Assembly (NCBI RefSeq): GCF_009371985.2
Contig: NZ_VIKU02000001.1
Coordinates: 1,426,001 to 1,490,000 of the forward strand
Source: Pelagihabitans pacificus
Lineage (GTDB): Bacteria > Bacteroidota > Bacteroidia > Flavobacteriales > Flavobacteriaceae
Reading direction: 5' to 3'
Length of the DNA stretch: 64,000 bases
Part shown: positions 1 to 9,548 of the stretch, one piece after another
Layout of the letters: each line of letters begins with the position of its first letter
Numbering within the stretch: the first letter of the stretch is position 1
The notes under the pieces: model-generated
The model's input: only the letters and a program-made list of their open reading frames with translations
Told to the model about the DNA's origin: nothing
Database searches by the model: none
Made by a program: the position numbers and the translations under genes

Positions 1-1545
1 ATAGTATGCGTAGAGCCCCTCCCGATAGAAGTAACGTTTCACGATCTCGTCCTCCAACTTCTTTTGAATTTCCCTTTGAAAGGTCTCCAAAGCCGATAGT
101 TTGCTCTGTTCAATATCGGTGAGCAGGGCTTCAAAATCGCTTTCGATGGTTTGGTTGAAAATGACTTCTTCCCTATCTGTCAAGGCGTCTTTCAATGCTT
201 TTTCGGTCTTGGTTTCAAACGAAAAATCGCTTTTGGAGACGAAATCGGTAAAACTTTGATAATCACTATCGGAGAATTTGAAGTTTGCGATATCCTCTAC
301 CTTGTTCCGATAGTAATAATCGGTGGCATAATCAAAAATCACATTGTTGTTTAGCAGGGCGGTGGTGAGTTCGTTCGCTTTTACGGCTGCTATTTCCACA
401 TCGGGTAGTACCCCGCCACCATCTTGTACCTTTCGGCCGTTTCGAGTGGTAAAGTCCTTGAAGTCTGTGTTCCGTATCGCCTTGCCGTCTTCATCCCGGT
501 TCCAATAATCCAAGGATTGGATACATCTTCCCGAAGGGGTATAATACCGGCTAATTGTCACTTTTAGTTGGGTACCATACGTTAGTTTTAAGGGACGTTG
601 TACAAGTCCCTTTCCAAAACTACGGGCACCCATGACTACGGCTCGATCCAAATCCTGTAGGCTTCCTGATACAATTTCACTGGCCGAGGCGCTGCCTCCG
701 TCTACCAGCACAACGAGTGGGATTTCGGTATCGACCGGTTTGTTTTTGGTCTTGTACTCCTGATTGAATTTTTTGACCTTGCTCTTGGTGGTCACTATCA
801 ATTCCCCCTTATCCACAAAAAGATTGGTCACGTTGATTGCCTCCGAGAGCAGCCCGCCAGGGTTTCCCCTTAAGTCCAAAATAATCTTTTCGGCGCCTTT
901 TCCTTGAAGGTCGTTCAGCGCCTCCTTGGTTTGCTTGGAGGCTTTGGCATTGAATTTTGATAAGACGATGTAGCCAGTCTTTGCATCGACCATTTGATAA
1001 AAGGGCACTGCGTCTACCTCAACAGCCGCCCGGGTGATGGTGGTTGTCTTGGTTTCTCCTTGTCGATTGAAGGTAACCTGGACCGAGGTGTTGTTGGCTC
1101 CCTTCAGTAGTTCACTGGCATTATCATCGAAGTCGGCTACCGCAATATCCCCTATTTTGATAATCTCATCCCCTGCTTTAAGGCCCGCTTTATCGGCAGG
1201 ATAGTCTTTATGAGGCTCAATGATTACGAGTTTATCCTTGTAAGAGCGCACTGTTGCACCAATTCCTGAATACTCCCCAGCGTTGTTGATTCTATAAGCT
1301 TCCACATCTTGTTCGTTGAGGAACTTGGTATAGGGGTCGAGGTCATCGAGCATATTTTTGATAGCGGTATCCATCAATTCGGCTGGATTGGTCTCGTCGA
1401 CATAATTCATGTTCAGCTCCTTGAACAGTGTGGTAAAAATCTCGATTTGTTTCGCGATTTCGAAAAAATCACTTTTGACAAAACCACTGCCTGCCAAGAA
1501 GATGACCACTGCAAAAACCGGTATTAATATCTTTTTCTTCATCAT
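1..1545 (-). CDS. S41-family C-terminal processing peptidase (3' end cut by window)
   Basis: The frame is open from a double ATG at 1545/1542 to the window edge, so the C-terminus is missing. The N-terminus (MMKKKILIPVF followed by hydrophobic residues) is a signal peptide or membrane anchor, placing the enzyme in the periplasm. A PDZ-like segment covers roughly residues 85-165 (GIGATVRS, then PADKAGLKAGDEI). The peptidase core has GGSASASE with Ser287 and SFGKGLVQ with Lys312. This Ser/Lys pair 25 residues apart is the hallmark of the CtpA/Prc family, which trims or degrades exported proteins from their C-termini. A long Lys/Glu-rich helical tail follows. The start lies 8 bp after the rnpA stop, so it is probably cotranscribed with rnpA. 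The family call is firm; the substrate is unknown. Confidence 0.93.
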   Translation of the reverse strand, partial: MMKKKILIPVFAVVIFLAGSGFVKSDFFEIAKQIEIFTTLFKELNMNYVDETNPAELMDTAIKNMLDDLDPYTKFLNEQDVEAYRINNAGEYSGIGATVRSYKDKLVIIEPHKDYPADKAGLKAGDEIIKIGDIAVADFDDNASELLKGANNTSVQVTFNRQGETKTTTITRAAVEVDAVPFYQMVDAKTGYIVLSKFNAKASKQTKEALNDLQGKGAEKIILDLRGNPGGLLSEAINVTNLFVDKGELIVTTKSKVKKFNQEYKTKNKPVDTEIPLVVLVDGGSASASEIVSGSLQDLDRAVVMGARSFGKGLVQRPLKLTYGTQLKVTISRYYTPSGRCIQSLDYWNRDEDGKAIRNTDFKDFTTRNGRKVQDGGGVLPDVEIAAVKANELTTALLNNNVIFDYATDYYYRNKVEDIANFKFSDSDYQSFTDFVSKSDFSFETKTEKALKDALTDREEVIFNQTIESDFEALLTDIEQSKLSALETFQREIQKKLEDEIVKRYFYREGLYAYY

Positions 1546-1552
1546 TGCTTTA

Positions 1553-2002
1553 TCATTTTTCATTATCGGATGCTTTTATCTCAGGTTTTGGGCCAGGATT
1601 TGACTTTGCCAAAAACTTCTTCAAAACCGCCTTTATTGCCTTTTCCACTTCCCCATAGGTTGGTACATCTTTCCCAAGATATAAAAATAGGAACGCAAAT
1701 GTTCTTTCCGTATTGTTAAAAACGAGCGGTTTGTTTAATCGATAGGCCTCCCGGAGCATTCGTTTGATGCGATTGCGTTTCACCGCGCTTTTGAAGTTCT
1801 TTTTTGGGACCGTTACCCCTGCCTGTATTGGCACCTCTGTTGGCAAGGCCGTTTCAAAGTAGATGAGTTTGATTGGAAATTTCGATACGGCCTTGCCCTC
1901 TGCGAACAATCGCTCAATCAGCTTTTTGCTTTTGAGTTTTTCCCTTCTTGGAAACTTATAGTCCAAATACCGTATTTTTTCCTTGTTCGAACTCGTCACC
2001 AC
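1553..2002 (-). CDS. rnpA: ribonuclease P protein component
   Basis: This is the protein subunit of RNase P, which with the catalytic RNA removes 5' leaders from precursor tRNAs. The 149-residue product carries the family signature KRNRIKRMLREAYR at residues 75-88, preceded by the conserved FPRREKLKSKK and the AGVTVPKKNFKSAVKRN strand-helix segment. It is slightly longer than the usual 115-130 residues because of an N-terminal extension before FPRRE and a basic/acidic C-terminal tail. No later in-frame ATG suits the family start, so the ATG at 2002 is kept. It sits upstream of the S41 peptidase gene, an arrangement that suggests one transcript. Confidence 0.96.
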   Translation of the reverse strand: MVTSSNKEKIRYLDYKFPRREKLKSKKLIERLFAEGKAVSKFPIKLIYFETALPTEVPIQAGVTVPKKNFKSAVKRNRIKRMLREAYRLNKPLVFNNTERTFAFLFLYLGKDVPTYGEVEKAIKAVLKKFLAKSNPGPKPEIKASDNEK

Positions 2003-2051
2003 CCCCAGGGGGTATCTCGCTACTCGCCTATGTAACTGGTTAACAGCGGCG

Positions 2052-3914
2052 CTATTCCTGCAACTGTTTGGGATGTACGTTATTCTCCCGGTTCACGTCG
2101 GCCATGAGCAGGGAGGGGTCGATCATAATACCCTGAATGCTTTCCAAGGGTTTGTCAATGGTAAACCCATAGATAGGGGACACCCAGGTCCAGTCCTCTA
2201 ATACCGTTCGGTTCAATTGCGGGTACGGATTCTCCTTTTCGCCACGCATCATGCGTAATGGAGCATAGAAGGTCTCCTGGGTACCATCGTTATACACGAC
2301 CAAAACATCGATGGGCATAGGCATCAGGCCGATTCGCTCCATGATAATTTTTGTCTTGTCCCCATCGGCTTCGACTGTTTTGATACCGTAATCAATGGTA
2401 TTGGTGGTTTGGGTCCAATCGGTCAGGTACCAATCGAGTTGCATCCCGGAAACTTTCTCGGCCGTTCGTTTGATATCATTCGGCACGGGGTGCTTGAATT
2501 TGAAGTCCTGATAGTACTTCCGCAGGGTCTCCATCAATTTATCCTGCCCGATGATATATCCCAACTGCGATAAAAATATGGCCCCCTTGCTATAGGCGGA
2601 AATACCATAAGCGGTATTGTTATCGTAACGATCGGCGTGCGTAGTCTGCGGTTGTTCTATCCCCGAAGTAGCCAAATAGTTATATCCTCTATACGTGTTT
2701 TCGAACGGGTTTTCCTTTCCTTCGGCCATCACCTCGTTCATGGCCAAGGTCGAGATAAAAGAGGTAAAACCCTCATCCATCCATTCGTGTTTCGACTCGT
2801 TGGTGGCCAACACATGTTGAAACCAGGAATGTGCCATTTCGTGGGCGGTAACCCCTACCAAGCTGCCAAATTTTCGATTTCCCGTAATTAAGGTGCCCAT
2901 CGCATATTCCATACCACCATCGCCCCCGTGTATTACTGAATACTGTTCATACGGATAGGGTCCAATATTCTTGTTGAAAAACTCCATCAACTCGGCCGTC
3001 TTGGGTTGCAATTTTTTCCAATTTTCAATAATAGCCTCATCGTTCTTATATAGAAAATGAAGTGTAGGGCCATTTTTGACCTTCAACGTATCGTGTAGGT
3101 AATCGGGATCGGCCGCCCACATGAAATCGTGTACCATGGGCGCCTTGAAGTGCCAGGTCAAGGTCTTACCCTTAGGCTTTTTCACCTTGGTTCCGGGTGC
3201 CTCGTAGCCATGACCGATTTCTTGGGAATTTTGCAGATAACCACTTCCGCCTACCACGTACTCTTTGTCAATAGTAAGTTTTACATCAAAATCACCCCAA
3301 ACCCCGTGGAACTCGCGGGCGATGTAAGGGTCGGCATGCCATCCTTCAAAATCGTACTCTGCCATCTTTGGATACCATTGGCTCATGGAAAGGGCCACGC
3401 CCTCCGCATTGTTTCGACCGGAGCGTCGAATCTGTACGGGAACCTGACCTTTGAACTTCATTTCAAAAACTGTTTTGCCGCCAGGTGCAATAGGCTTGTC
3501 CAAATCCACCACTAGAACGGTTCCTTCTTCGGTATAGGTGACCGATTCGCCGTCCTGGGTAAGCGAAGTCGGATGTAAATACCCGATTTCGGATTCCGAT
3601 AGCGCGGCAATCCTACTGCTTTTATCCTCGTTGGTCATACGACCGTCGGGGTCGGATATGTTTTGAAGTCGTATATCCATTTCACTTCCTGGCTGAAAGG
3701 CGTTGAAGTACAGATGATAATATACCCGTTTCAATTCGTCGGGCGAATTGTTGGTGTATACCAATTTCTGGGTGCCCGTGTACTGAAAGTTTTCCACATT
3801 CATATCCACCTCCATGGTGTAATCGACATGTTGCTGCCAATAGTTGACCGTGTTCTGGGCGTTGGCCATGTTAAGGATAAAGACTGTCAAAAAAAGACTA
3901 CTGAAGAATTTCAT
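2052..3914 (-). CDS. M1-family zinc metallopeptidase, secreted
   Basis: This is a predicted aminopeptidase of the gluzincin (M1) class. The 620-residue protein starts with a cleavable signal peptide (MKFFSSLFLT...NMANAQ), so it acts outside the cytoplasm. The zinc site is HEMAH at residues 358-362 with the third ligand Glu381 in the WMDEG segment. The exopeptidase GxMEN-type motif appears as GGMEYAM at 333-339, with Tyr where Asn is usual, a change common in Bacteroidota homologues. The N-terminal beta domain (residues 25-250) is typical, and a shorter C-terminal region follows. It is one of several extracellular peptidases transcribed leftwards here, which suggests peptide scavenging; the substrate is not deducible. 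Confidence 0.92.
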   Translation of the reverse strand: MKFFSSLFLTVFILNMANAQNTVNYWQQHVDYTMEVDMNVENFQYTGTQKLVYTNNSPDELKRVYYHLYFNAFQPGSEMDIRLQNISDPDGRMTNEDKSSRIAALSESEIGYLHPTSLTQDGESVTYTEEGTVLVVDLDKPIAPGGKTVFEMKFKGQVPVQIRRSGRNNAEGVALSMSQWYPKMAEYDFEGWHADPYIAREFHGVWGDFDVKLTIDKEYVVGGSGYLQNSQEIGHGYEAPGTKVKKPKGKTLTWHFKAPMVHDFMWAADPDYLHDTLKVKNGPTLHFLYKNDEAIIENWKKLQPKTAELMEFFNKNIGPYPYEQYSVIHGGDGGMEYAMGTLITGNRKFGSLVGVTAHEMAHSWFQHVLATNESKHEWMDEGFTSFISTLAMNEVMAEGKENPFENTYRGYNYLATSGIEQPQTTHADRYDNNTAYGISAYSKGAIFLSQLGYIIGQDKLMETLRKYYQDFKFKHPVPNDIKRTAEKVSGMQLDWYLTDWTQTTNTIDYGIKTVEADGDKTKIIMERIGLMPMPIDVLVVYNDGTQETFYAPLRMMRGEKENPYPQLNRTVLEDWTWVSPIYGFTIDKPLESIQGIMIDPSLLMADVNRENNVHPKQLQE

Positions 3915-3976
3915 TTTATATACTATATGGTTTTATTTTTTAAATCATATCGTGTTGCCTTAGCGCATAATGCGGG

Positions 3977-5605
3977 TCAAAGCGATATTTTTCCGGCATT
4001 CACCGCATCCGCCATGATGAGCGCATTGTACGCATTGACGATTTTTCCAGAAGCTGAAATCTCCTTTAGCCCAGCCGTCTTTTGAGTATCGCCGCCCAAA
4101 ATCACTTTGGCCTTTGGTGACAAACCGGATTCCATAATGATTTTTTTAACCTGGGGTGCCGTCAGTTTTGGATACTGCGAACGGATCAAGGCCGCTACCC
4201 CGGCCACCGCAGGGGCCGCCATTGAAGTTCCTGGCGAATATTCGTAGGTATTGTCGGGATAGGTAGAATAAATATCGGTGCCTGGAGCAAAGACGTCTAC
4301 ATTGATTTTCCCATAATTGGAATAGGATGCGACCAATTCGGAACCATATTTGGGATCCAAAGCCCCTACGGTGATGACGTTATCGGCGATTTCAGGGCCG
4401 TTGTTTATTTGGTCGTTTGGAAAATTGGGATTTTTAGGGTCATCCAAATCAGCTCCGTCATTTCCGGCTGCGTGTACGATTAACACGTCGTTTTTAGCCG
4501 CATATTTGATGGCATCGTAGACCCATTCGGCATTCGGGGAGAACGATTTTCCAAAGCTCGCATTGATGATCTTGGCCCCGTTATCAACGGCATAACGAAT
4601 GCCCAAGGCAATATCCTTATCGTATTCATCGCCGTTCGGGACGGCACGGATGCTCATAATGGCTACGTTATTGGCCACCCCATTAACACCTTTACCATTA
4701 TTTCGCTCCGCAGCGACGATACCCGCCACATGGGTGCCGTGACTTTCATCTTCCACCAGATTTTGTGGGTTACCGTCACCGTAACCACGATCGTTTATTT
4801 CGTAAGGTTTGTCCCCAACTACGTTTCTACCGTCAAAGTCGACTTTCAAATGATAGTTCAATCGTTCATTGATGCTCTTGATATCTCCTTCCAACTGTTC
4901 CAGTACCTCTGCCATCGAATCGCCGTATTGGAACATTTGGGTTACAATGGATTTGCTCTGCAAGAGGGCTTGATCTTCCGTCTTGATAGCGGCCACCTCT
5001 TTTTTGGTATACTCTTTCTTCCCCAAGTGGGTTGCTATTGCCTTATCGGCATTTTGAATGGCCGGATACATTTGGTCCAACTGGTTTTTATAACCCATAA
5101 ATTTTTGGGTGTCGGCATCGATTTTTGCCTTGGCCCTAGCCTGTAGTTGGCTATCGCCCAAGTTTAATTTGAGAATTCGGGCCGCTTCCAGTTGTTCGTT
5201 ATAGGAAGGTCCTAAAAAATCATAACCATGAATATCGTCTACATACCCATTTCCATCATCGTCTTTGCCGTTTCCAGGTTTTTCGTCCTTGTTGGTCCAG
5301 AGTACGTCGTCCAGGTCTTCATGTTTTAGGTCGATACCCGAATCCAGGATGGCTACGATGACTTTTTGACCTTTTTTGTTTCCGATGATTTCTTCATAGG
5401 CCTTATCAACACTCATTCCTGGAATGGTATCTGCCACCAGGTCAAGGTGTCCCCAGTTTTTCTTTTCGGCTTCGGTAAGGTCGGCGACCTTCAAAGGGGT
5501 CGTATCGATATTCTCTATTGGGGTCAATACTAAAGTGGTTGCACCGCAACCCATTAATAAAACGGATAGCGGTACGATGAACGATTTTGAAAATGTAGTC
5601 GTCAT
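3977..5605 (-). CDS. S8-family subtilisin-like serine peptidase, lipoprotein
   Basis: The catalytic triad is visible: Asp88 in VAILDSGID, His289 in ESHGTHVAG and Ser461 in PGTSMAAPAVAG, with the oxyanion Asn382 in HAAGNDG. The N-terminus ends in a lipobox (LLMGC, Cys20), so the protein is probably anchored in the outer membrane. About 200 residues separate Asp and His, far more than in subtilisin (about 30). Residues 130-260 of this insert look helical and charged (LEAARILKL, QLQARAKAKID) and may act as an internal cap or prodomain. Such inserted forms occur in Bacteroidota subtilases. The gene lies 62 bp upstream of the M1 peptidase gene on the same strand. Family call firm; the role of the insert is inference. 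Confidence 0.92.
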   Translation of the reverse strand: MTTTFSKSFIVPLSVLLMGCGATTLVLTPIENIDTTPLKVADLTEAEKKNWGHLDLVADTIPGMSVDKAYEEIIGNKKGQKVIVAILDSGIDLKHEDLDDVLWTNKDEKPGNGKDDDGNGYVDDIHGYDFLGPSYNEQLEAARILKLNLGDSQLQARAKAKIDADTQKFMGYKNQLDQMYPAIQNADKAIATHLGKKEYTKKEVAAIKTEDQALLQSKSIVTQMFQYGDSMAEVLEQLEGDIKSINERLNYHLKVDFDGRNVVGDKPYEINDRGYGDGNPQNLVEDESHGTHVAGIVAAERNNGKGVNGVANNVAIMSIRAVPNGDEYDKDIALGIRYAVDNGAKIINASFGKSFSPNAEWVYDAIKYAAKNDVLIVHAAGNDGADLDDPKNPNFPNDQINNGPEIADNVITVGALDPKYGSELVASYSNYGKINVDVFAPGTDIYSTYPDNTYEYSPGTSMAAPAVAGVAALIRSQYPKLTAPQVKKIIMESGLSPKAKVILGGDTQKTAGLKEISASGKIVNAYNALIMADAVNAGKISL

Positions 5606-5623
5606 ACTATATGCATCTTTAAA

Positions 5624-6541
5624 TTAGTGTATTCTATGAAAATAGGCCCCTGGATTTGGTGCTTCGAAGCGTTCAAAACATCCGCGGTCTGCCATGGTCA
5701 CATAACAGGTATTTCCATTTTTGCCGCCAAAGGTAAGGTTTGATGGCTTTTTTCCCTTAAGTTGTACTTCTTTTATGATTTTTTTATCGGGTGCAATTAT
5801 GACCACTGTACCCTTGTCGTATCGGGTAATGTACAAATTTCCCCCTACATCGCATCGCATACCGTCCAGACCAAAATCGTTGAATTCGAAAAAGATGGTT
5901 TTATTGAAGAGACTTCCATCGGGTTTGATATCGTAACGCCACACCCTTCGCTGTACCGATTCGTTTACGTATAGATTTTTGCCATCGGGACTTACTTCGA
6001 TACCGTTCGTTGTTCCCATGTTTTCTTCGAGTAGCATAATATCACGTTGCGCATTCACCATCCATAAATTTCCTGTGTTTTCCGTCCAGTTGGGATCACT
6101 GAGGTAAATGGTGCCATCGGGGGCAATGGCCAAGTCGTTGGGTTGGTTCATTTCAGGATGATGTGCCCATACCTTGGGCTCCTTGGTACCTTTTTCGACA
6201 CGGTATACATTGTGTCCCACATAGTCGACAATGAACATATGTCCTTGCCTATCAAAACGAATGCCATTTCCAACGCTTTTATCGGGGAGTCTTAGAAATA
6301 CCGCTCCGTTTCCATCATTATCCACTATACCCACCGTACCTTCTTCCTCAAAATTCACGGCATATAGATTTCCATCATAATCTACCGCGGGACCTTCGAT
6401 GCCTTTCGTAAAGGAAAATTCCGGGGTAAAATCGATGCTACTATTTTTCCGGGCACCGCAGGAAGTTAACAGTACCAAGAATAAAGTACCGAAAAGTATT
6501 TTTTGTGTTTTAAAAAAGTTCGTCAAATCGAAAAGTCTCAT
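5624..6541 (-). CDS. SMP-30/gluconolactonase-like beta-propeller lipoprotein
   Basis: The 305-residue product starts at the ATG at 6541, preceded by AAAGGAG. That start gives a clean lipoprotein signal (LVLLTSC), whereas the longer open frame beginning at 6628 would place about 29 unsuitable residues in front. The rest is a six-bladed propeller of the SMP-30/gluconolactonase/LRE class, with repeated blades such as EGPAVDYDGNLYAVNF, NGIRFDRQGHMFIVDY, NDLAIAPDGTIYLSDPN and NGIEVSPDGKNLYVNES. Family members hydrolyse sugar lactones or related esters using one divalent metal. The Glu of EGPA and Asn/Asp in the NDLA and GLDGMR segments fit the ligand pattern. It overlaps the MBL-fold gene by 32 bp, so the two are translationally linked. 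Substrate unknown. Confidence 0.88.
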   Translation of the reverse strand: MRLFDLTNFFKTQKILFGTLFLVLLTSCGARKNSSIDFTPEFSFTKGIEGPAVDYDGNLYAVNFEEEGTVGIVDNDGNGAVFLRLPDKSVGNGIRFDRQGHMFIVDYVGHNVYRVEKGTKEPKVWAHHPEMNQPNDLAIAPDGTIYLSDPNWTENTGNLWMVNAQRDIMLLEENMGTTNGIEVSPDGKNLYVNESVQRRVWRYDIKPDGSLFNKTIFFEFNDFGLDGMRCDVGGNLYITRYDKGTVVIIAPDKKIIKEVQLKGKKPSNLTFGGKNGNTCYVTMADRGCFERFEAPNPGAYFHRIH

Positions 6542-7367
6542 GAAGGCGGGCTCCTTTTTCAGTGGTCTGCAAGGTACAAATTTCATTGTGGGCATCATGT
6601 TCAAGAAATAGATAAAATGTTTGGTCAACGGCCCGATTTAAAAAGGCCGCTTTTTCAGCCATGGTAAGAAGTGGTCGCGTATCATATCCCATCACATAGG
6701 GTAAGGGAATGTGGCCAACGGTCGGAATCAAATCTGCCACAAAGACCAACGTCTTTTCCTTGTACCGAATATGGGGCAACATTTGTTTTTCGGTATGCCC
6801 ATCAACAAAAAGAATCCCGAAGCCCAGTTCCGATTCCACAATATAGGAGACGTCACCTTGCTCCACAAATTGCAATTGGCCGCTTTCCTGCATTGGCAAT
6901 AGATTTTCCTTTAAAAAAGAGGCGCGTTCCCTCGGGTTGGGTCGAATGGCCCAATCCCAATGGGCCTCATTTGTCCAAAAGACAGCGTTTTTGAAGGCAG
7001 GTTCGTAGCCGGTCCGGTCTTTATTCCACTGAATACTTCCACCACAGTGGTCGAAATGCAAATGGGTCATAAAGACGTCTGTAATGTCGTCCCGGTGAAA
7101 ACCCAATTTGGCCAATGATTTGTCGATATTATGGTCGCCCCAGCGGGCATAGTATCCAAAAAATTTGTCCGACTGCTTGTTGCCCATACCGGTATCGATG
7201 AGTATCAATCGATTACCATTTTCGATAAGAAGACTGCGGGCGGCGATATCGATGCGATTATTGGCATCTGCGGGATTCGTTCTTTGCCAAATTATTTTGG
7301 GCACTACACCGAACATAGCTCCGCCATCTAATTTGAAGTTTCCGGTTTCTACAGTATAAAGTTGCAT
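6510..7367 (-). CDS. MBL-fold metallo-hydrolase (lactonase-like)
   Basis: This is a metallo-beta-lactamase-fold hydrolase of about 285 residues. The binuclear metal motif is HLHFDHCGG, with further ligands in FVDGHTEKQ and VADLIPTVGH and a late HDAH segment. The spacing fits the N-acyl homoserine lactonase/arylesterase branch of the fold. The start at 7367 (MQLYTVETGNF) matches the family; the open frame continues 17 codons upstream without support. There is no signal peptide, so it is cytoplasmic. It overlaps the SMP-30-like gene downstream, and both families contain lactonases, so the pair may act on related lactones or esters. That link is inference. Confidence 0.88.
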   Translation of the reverse strand: MQLYTVETGNFKLDGGAMFGVVPKIIWQRTNPADANNRIDIAARSLLIENGNRLILIDTGMGNKQSDKFFGYYARWGDHNIDKSLAKLGFHRDDITDVFMTHLHFDHCGGSIQWNKDRTGYEPAFKNAVFWTNEAHWDWAIRPNPRERASFLKENLLPMQESGQLQFVEQGDVSYIVESELGFGILFVDGHTEKQMLPHIRYKEKTLVFVADLIPTVGHIPLPYVMGYDTRPLLTMAEKAAFLNRAVDQTFYLFLEHDAHNEICTLQTTEKGARLHETFRFDELF

Positions 7368-7624
7368 AGTCGGCAAATTAAGAAAACCTCCTTGAAATAC
7401 TTTACCCGTTCGACACATATTTTACCGGACGAAGGGCCACGCCGGTCCGGTAGGTATATTCTTGAGTTTTGGAACACAACTGATTCTCGGCAGTGCTGTC
7501 TTATTCCATATCGTCGGGGGCGATCTCTATAACTGATGGAATTTTTCCTGTAGAGGTTGTCTTCGTAAAATATTTCATGAGGCACTCCATAAGAAATCAC
7601 TATTTTTAGCGCAAAATCGGGAAA

Positions 7625-9478
7625 ATGCTAGAACTGGCAGGAATCATCATTCTTGGAATTATCGCGCAATGGGTCGCTTGGCGTTTTAAATTGCCGGCCA
7701 TATTGCCCTTGATCCTAATAGGACTCTTGGTGGGTCCTATTGCCACGCTCTATACGGAGGATGGGCGAAAACTAATCGAACCTATTTGGAACGGTCAAAA
7801 CGGACTGTTCCCTGGGGAGGGACTCTACTATTTTGTTTCCTTGGCCATCAGTATCATTCTTTTTGAGGGAGGGCTCACCCTGAAGCGTTCGGAAATACGT
7901 AATGTAGGCCCCGTAATTACGAAACTAATTACTTTGGGAAGTCTTGTTACTTTCTTTGGCGCTGGTTTGGCAGCCCATTATATTTTCGGACTTAGTTGGC
8001 AAATTTCTTTTTTGTTCTCAGCCCTCATCATTGTTACCGGCCCCACCGTAATCACCCCAATCTTAAGAAACATACCCCTCAAAAAGGATGTTTCCGCAGT
8101 CTTGAAATGGGAAGGTATTCTCATCGATCCTATCGGTGCCCTGGCAGCCGTTCTGGTCTTCGAGTTTATTAGTGTAGGGGAAGGTCAGGGCTATACGATG
8201 ACGGCCCTGGTCGAGTTCGGGAAGATTTTGCTGTTTGGGTTCACTTTTGGTTTCACCTTCGCACATGCGCTTGCGTTTGCCATCAAAAGGAACTTCATTC
8301 CCCACTATTTATTGAACGTGGTCTCTTTGTCAGTGGTACTTCTTGTTTTTGTGGAATCCGATCTTTTTGCCCATGAATCGGGCCTATTGGCCGTAGTGGT
8401 GATGGGGATGGTCATGGGTAACATGGATTTGCCCAACATCAAGGAACTACTATATTTTAAGGAGTCTTTGAGTGTTTTATTGATTTCGATTCTTTTTATA
8501 CTGTTGGCCGCGAACATCAACATCAGTGATATGGAATTAATCTATAATTGGGAGACCTTGGCCTTGTTTGCCGTGATTGTTTTTCTCATACGGCCAATTG
8601 GGGTATTTCTATGCGCCGCGGGATCCAATCTCAAGTTCAATGAAAAGCTTTTTATTGGTTGGGTAGGGCCTAGGGGAATCGTGGCAGCCGGTATCGCATC
8701 CCTTTTCGGGTCTAAGTTGCTCGCCAAAGGCGAATCCGGGGCGGAATACATCACGCCACTGGTTTTTATGATCGTTCTTGGTACCGTATTGTTGAACGCC
8801 ACGACGGCCCGTTTATTTGCGAAGGCTGTAGGGGTGTTTTTAAGAAAATCGGAAGGTATTCTAATTATCGGGGCCTCCAAAGTTTCGAGGTTGATAGCCG
8901 AATACCTCCATAAAAATAGTCGGCATGTAGTCTTGATCGATAATAACCGAACGAACGTCGATAAAGCCAAGAACCTAGGTCTCGAAGCTTTGAACGTCAA
9001 TATCTATTCGGACAATCTTTCCGATAACATCGAGCTGAACGATGTGGGCTATTTAATGGCCCTTACCGGAAACTCGGACATCAACCAATTCGCCATCAAT
9101 CGATTTAGAAATCAATTTGGGGAGAACGGATCGTTTCGATTGGTCAATTCCGATGAGATGGGCGATCCGGAAAACAATCCAAAAGAAGGACTCTTTTCCC
9201 ATACCGATGACTTCATCAAATTAACCGAGGCCGCCAGAAAATATCCTTCGATTCACGAAATAGAATTGAAAGATCAAGAACAATACGAAGGCTTAATAGA
9301 GATTACCAAAGCCGACGAGGATATCATACCTATTTTCCTAAAGAAACCGGACGGAGACCTCGAAATTATCACTTCGTTCAGTAAGGACTTCAGCGATGTT
9401 ACCGAAGGCTATAAATTGGTATATCTCGGAAAAATGTTCGACGTCGACAAAACTCCCTCTGAGGTTACCGTAGATTGA
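7625..9478 (+). CDS. CPA1-type Na+(K+)/H+ antiporter with C-terminal RCK (TrkA-N) domain
   Basis: A 617-residue inner-membrane antiporter. About twelve hydrophobic helices fill residues 1-400, including ILFEGGLTL, the ion-path segment VTGPTVITPIL and the late GWVGPRGIVAAGIAS, all typical of the NhaP/CPA1 family. A cytoplasmic Rossmann domain follows, starting with EGILIIGASKVSRLIAEYL near residue 412 and continuing with VVLIDNNRTNVDKAK. It is a TrkA-N/RCK nucleotide-binding module that would gate transport. The family exchanges protons for sodium or potassium and supports pH and salt homeostasis, suiting a marine host. It is a single gene with divergent and convergent neighbours. Ion specificity cannot be read from sequence. 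Confidence 0.93.
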   Translation: MLELAGIIILGIIAQWVAWRFKLPAILPLILIGLLVGPIATLYTEDGRKLIEPIWNGQNGLFPGEGLYYFVSLAISIILFEGGLTLKRSEIRNVGPVITKLITLGSLVTFFGAGLAAHYIFGLSWQISFLFSALIIVTGPTVITPILRNIPLKKDVSAVLKWEGILIDPIGALAAVLVFEFISVGEGQGYTMTALVEFGKILLFGFTFGFTFAHALAFAIKRNFIPHYLLNVVSLSVVLLVFVESDLFAHESGLLAVVVMGMVMGNMDLPNIKELLYFKESLSVLLISILFILLAANINISDMELIYNWETLALFAVIVFLIRPIGVFLCAAGSNLKFNEKLFIGWVGPRGIVAAGIASLFGSKLLAKGESGAEYITPLVFMIVLGTVLLNATTARLFAKAVGVFLRKSEGILIIGASKVSRLIAEYLHKNSRHVVLIDNNRTNVDKAKNLGLEALNVNIYSDNLSDNIELNDVGYLMALTGNSDINQFAINRFRNQFGENGSFRLVNSDEMGDPENNPKEGLFSHTDDFIKLTEAARKYPSIHEIELKDQEQYEGLIEITKADEDIIPIFLKKPDGDLEIITSFSKDFSDVTEGYKLVYLGKMFDVDKTPSEVTVD

Positions 9479-9548
9479 TGTTCATTCTGGTAACAGCACG
9501 AATGAATCCCCACAATCCTTTCTTGGTTTGTTATCGAAACCTTCGGGC

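Noticed and set aside
9479..9548. Terminator between the convergent antiporter and DUF4038 genes
   Set aside because: TTCATTC and GAATGAA form a short inverted repeat but there is no T-run.
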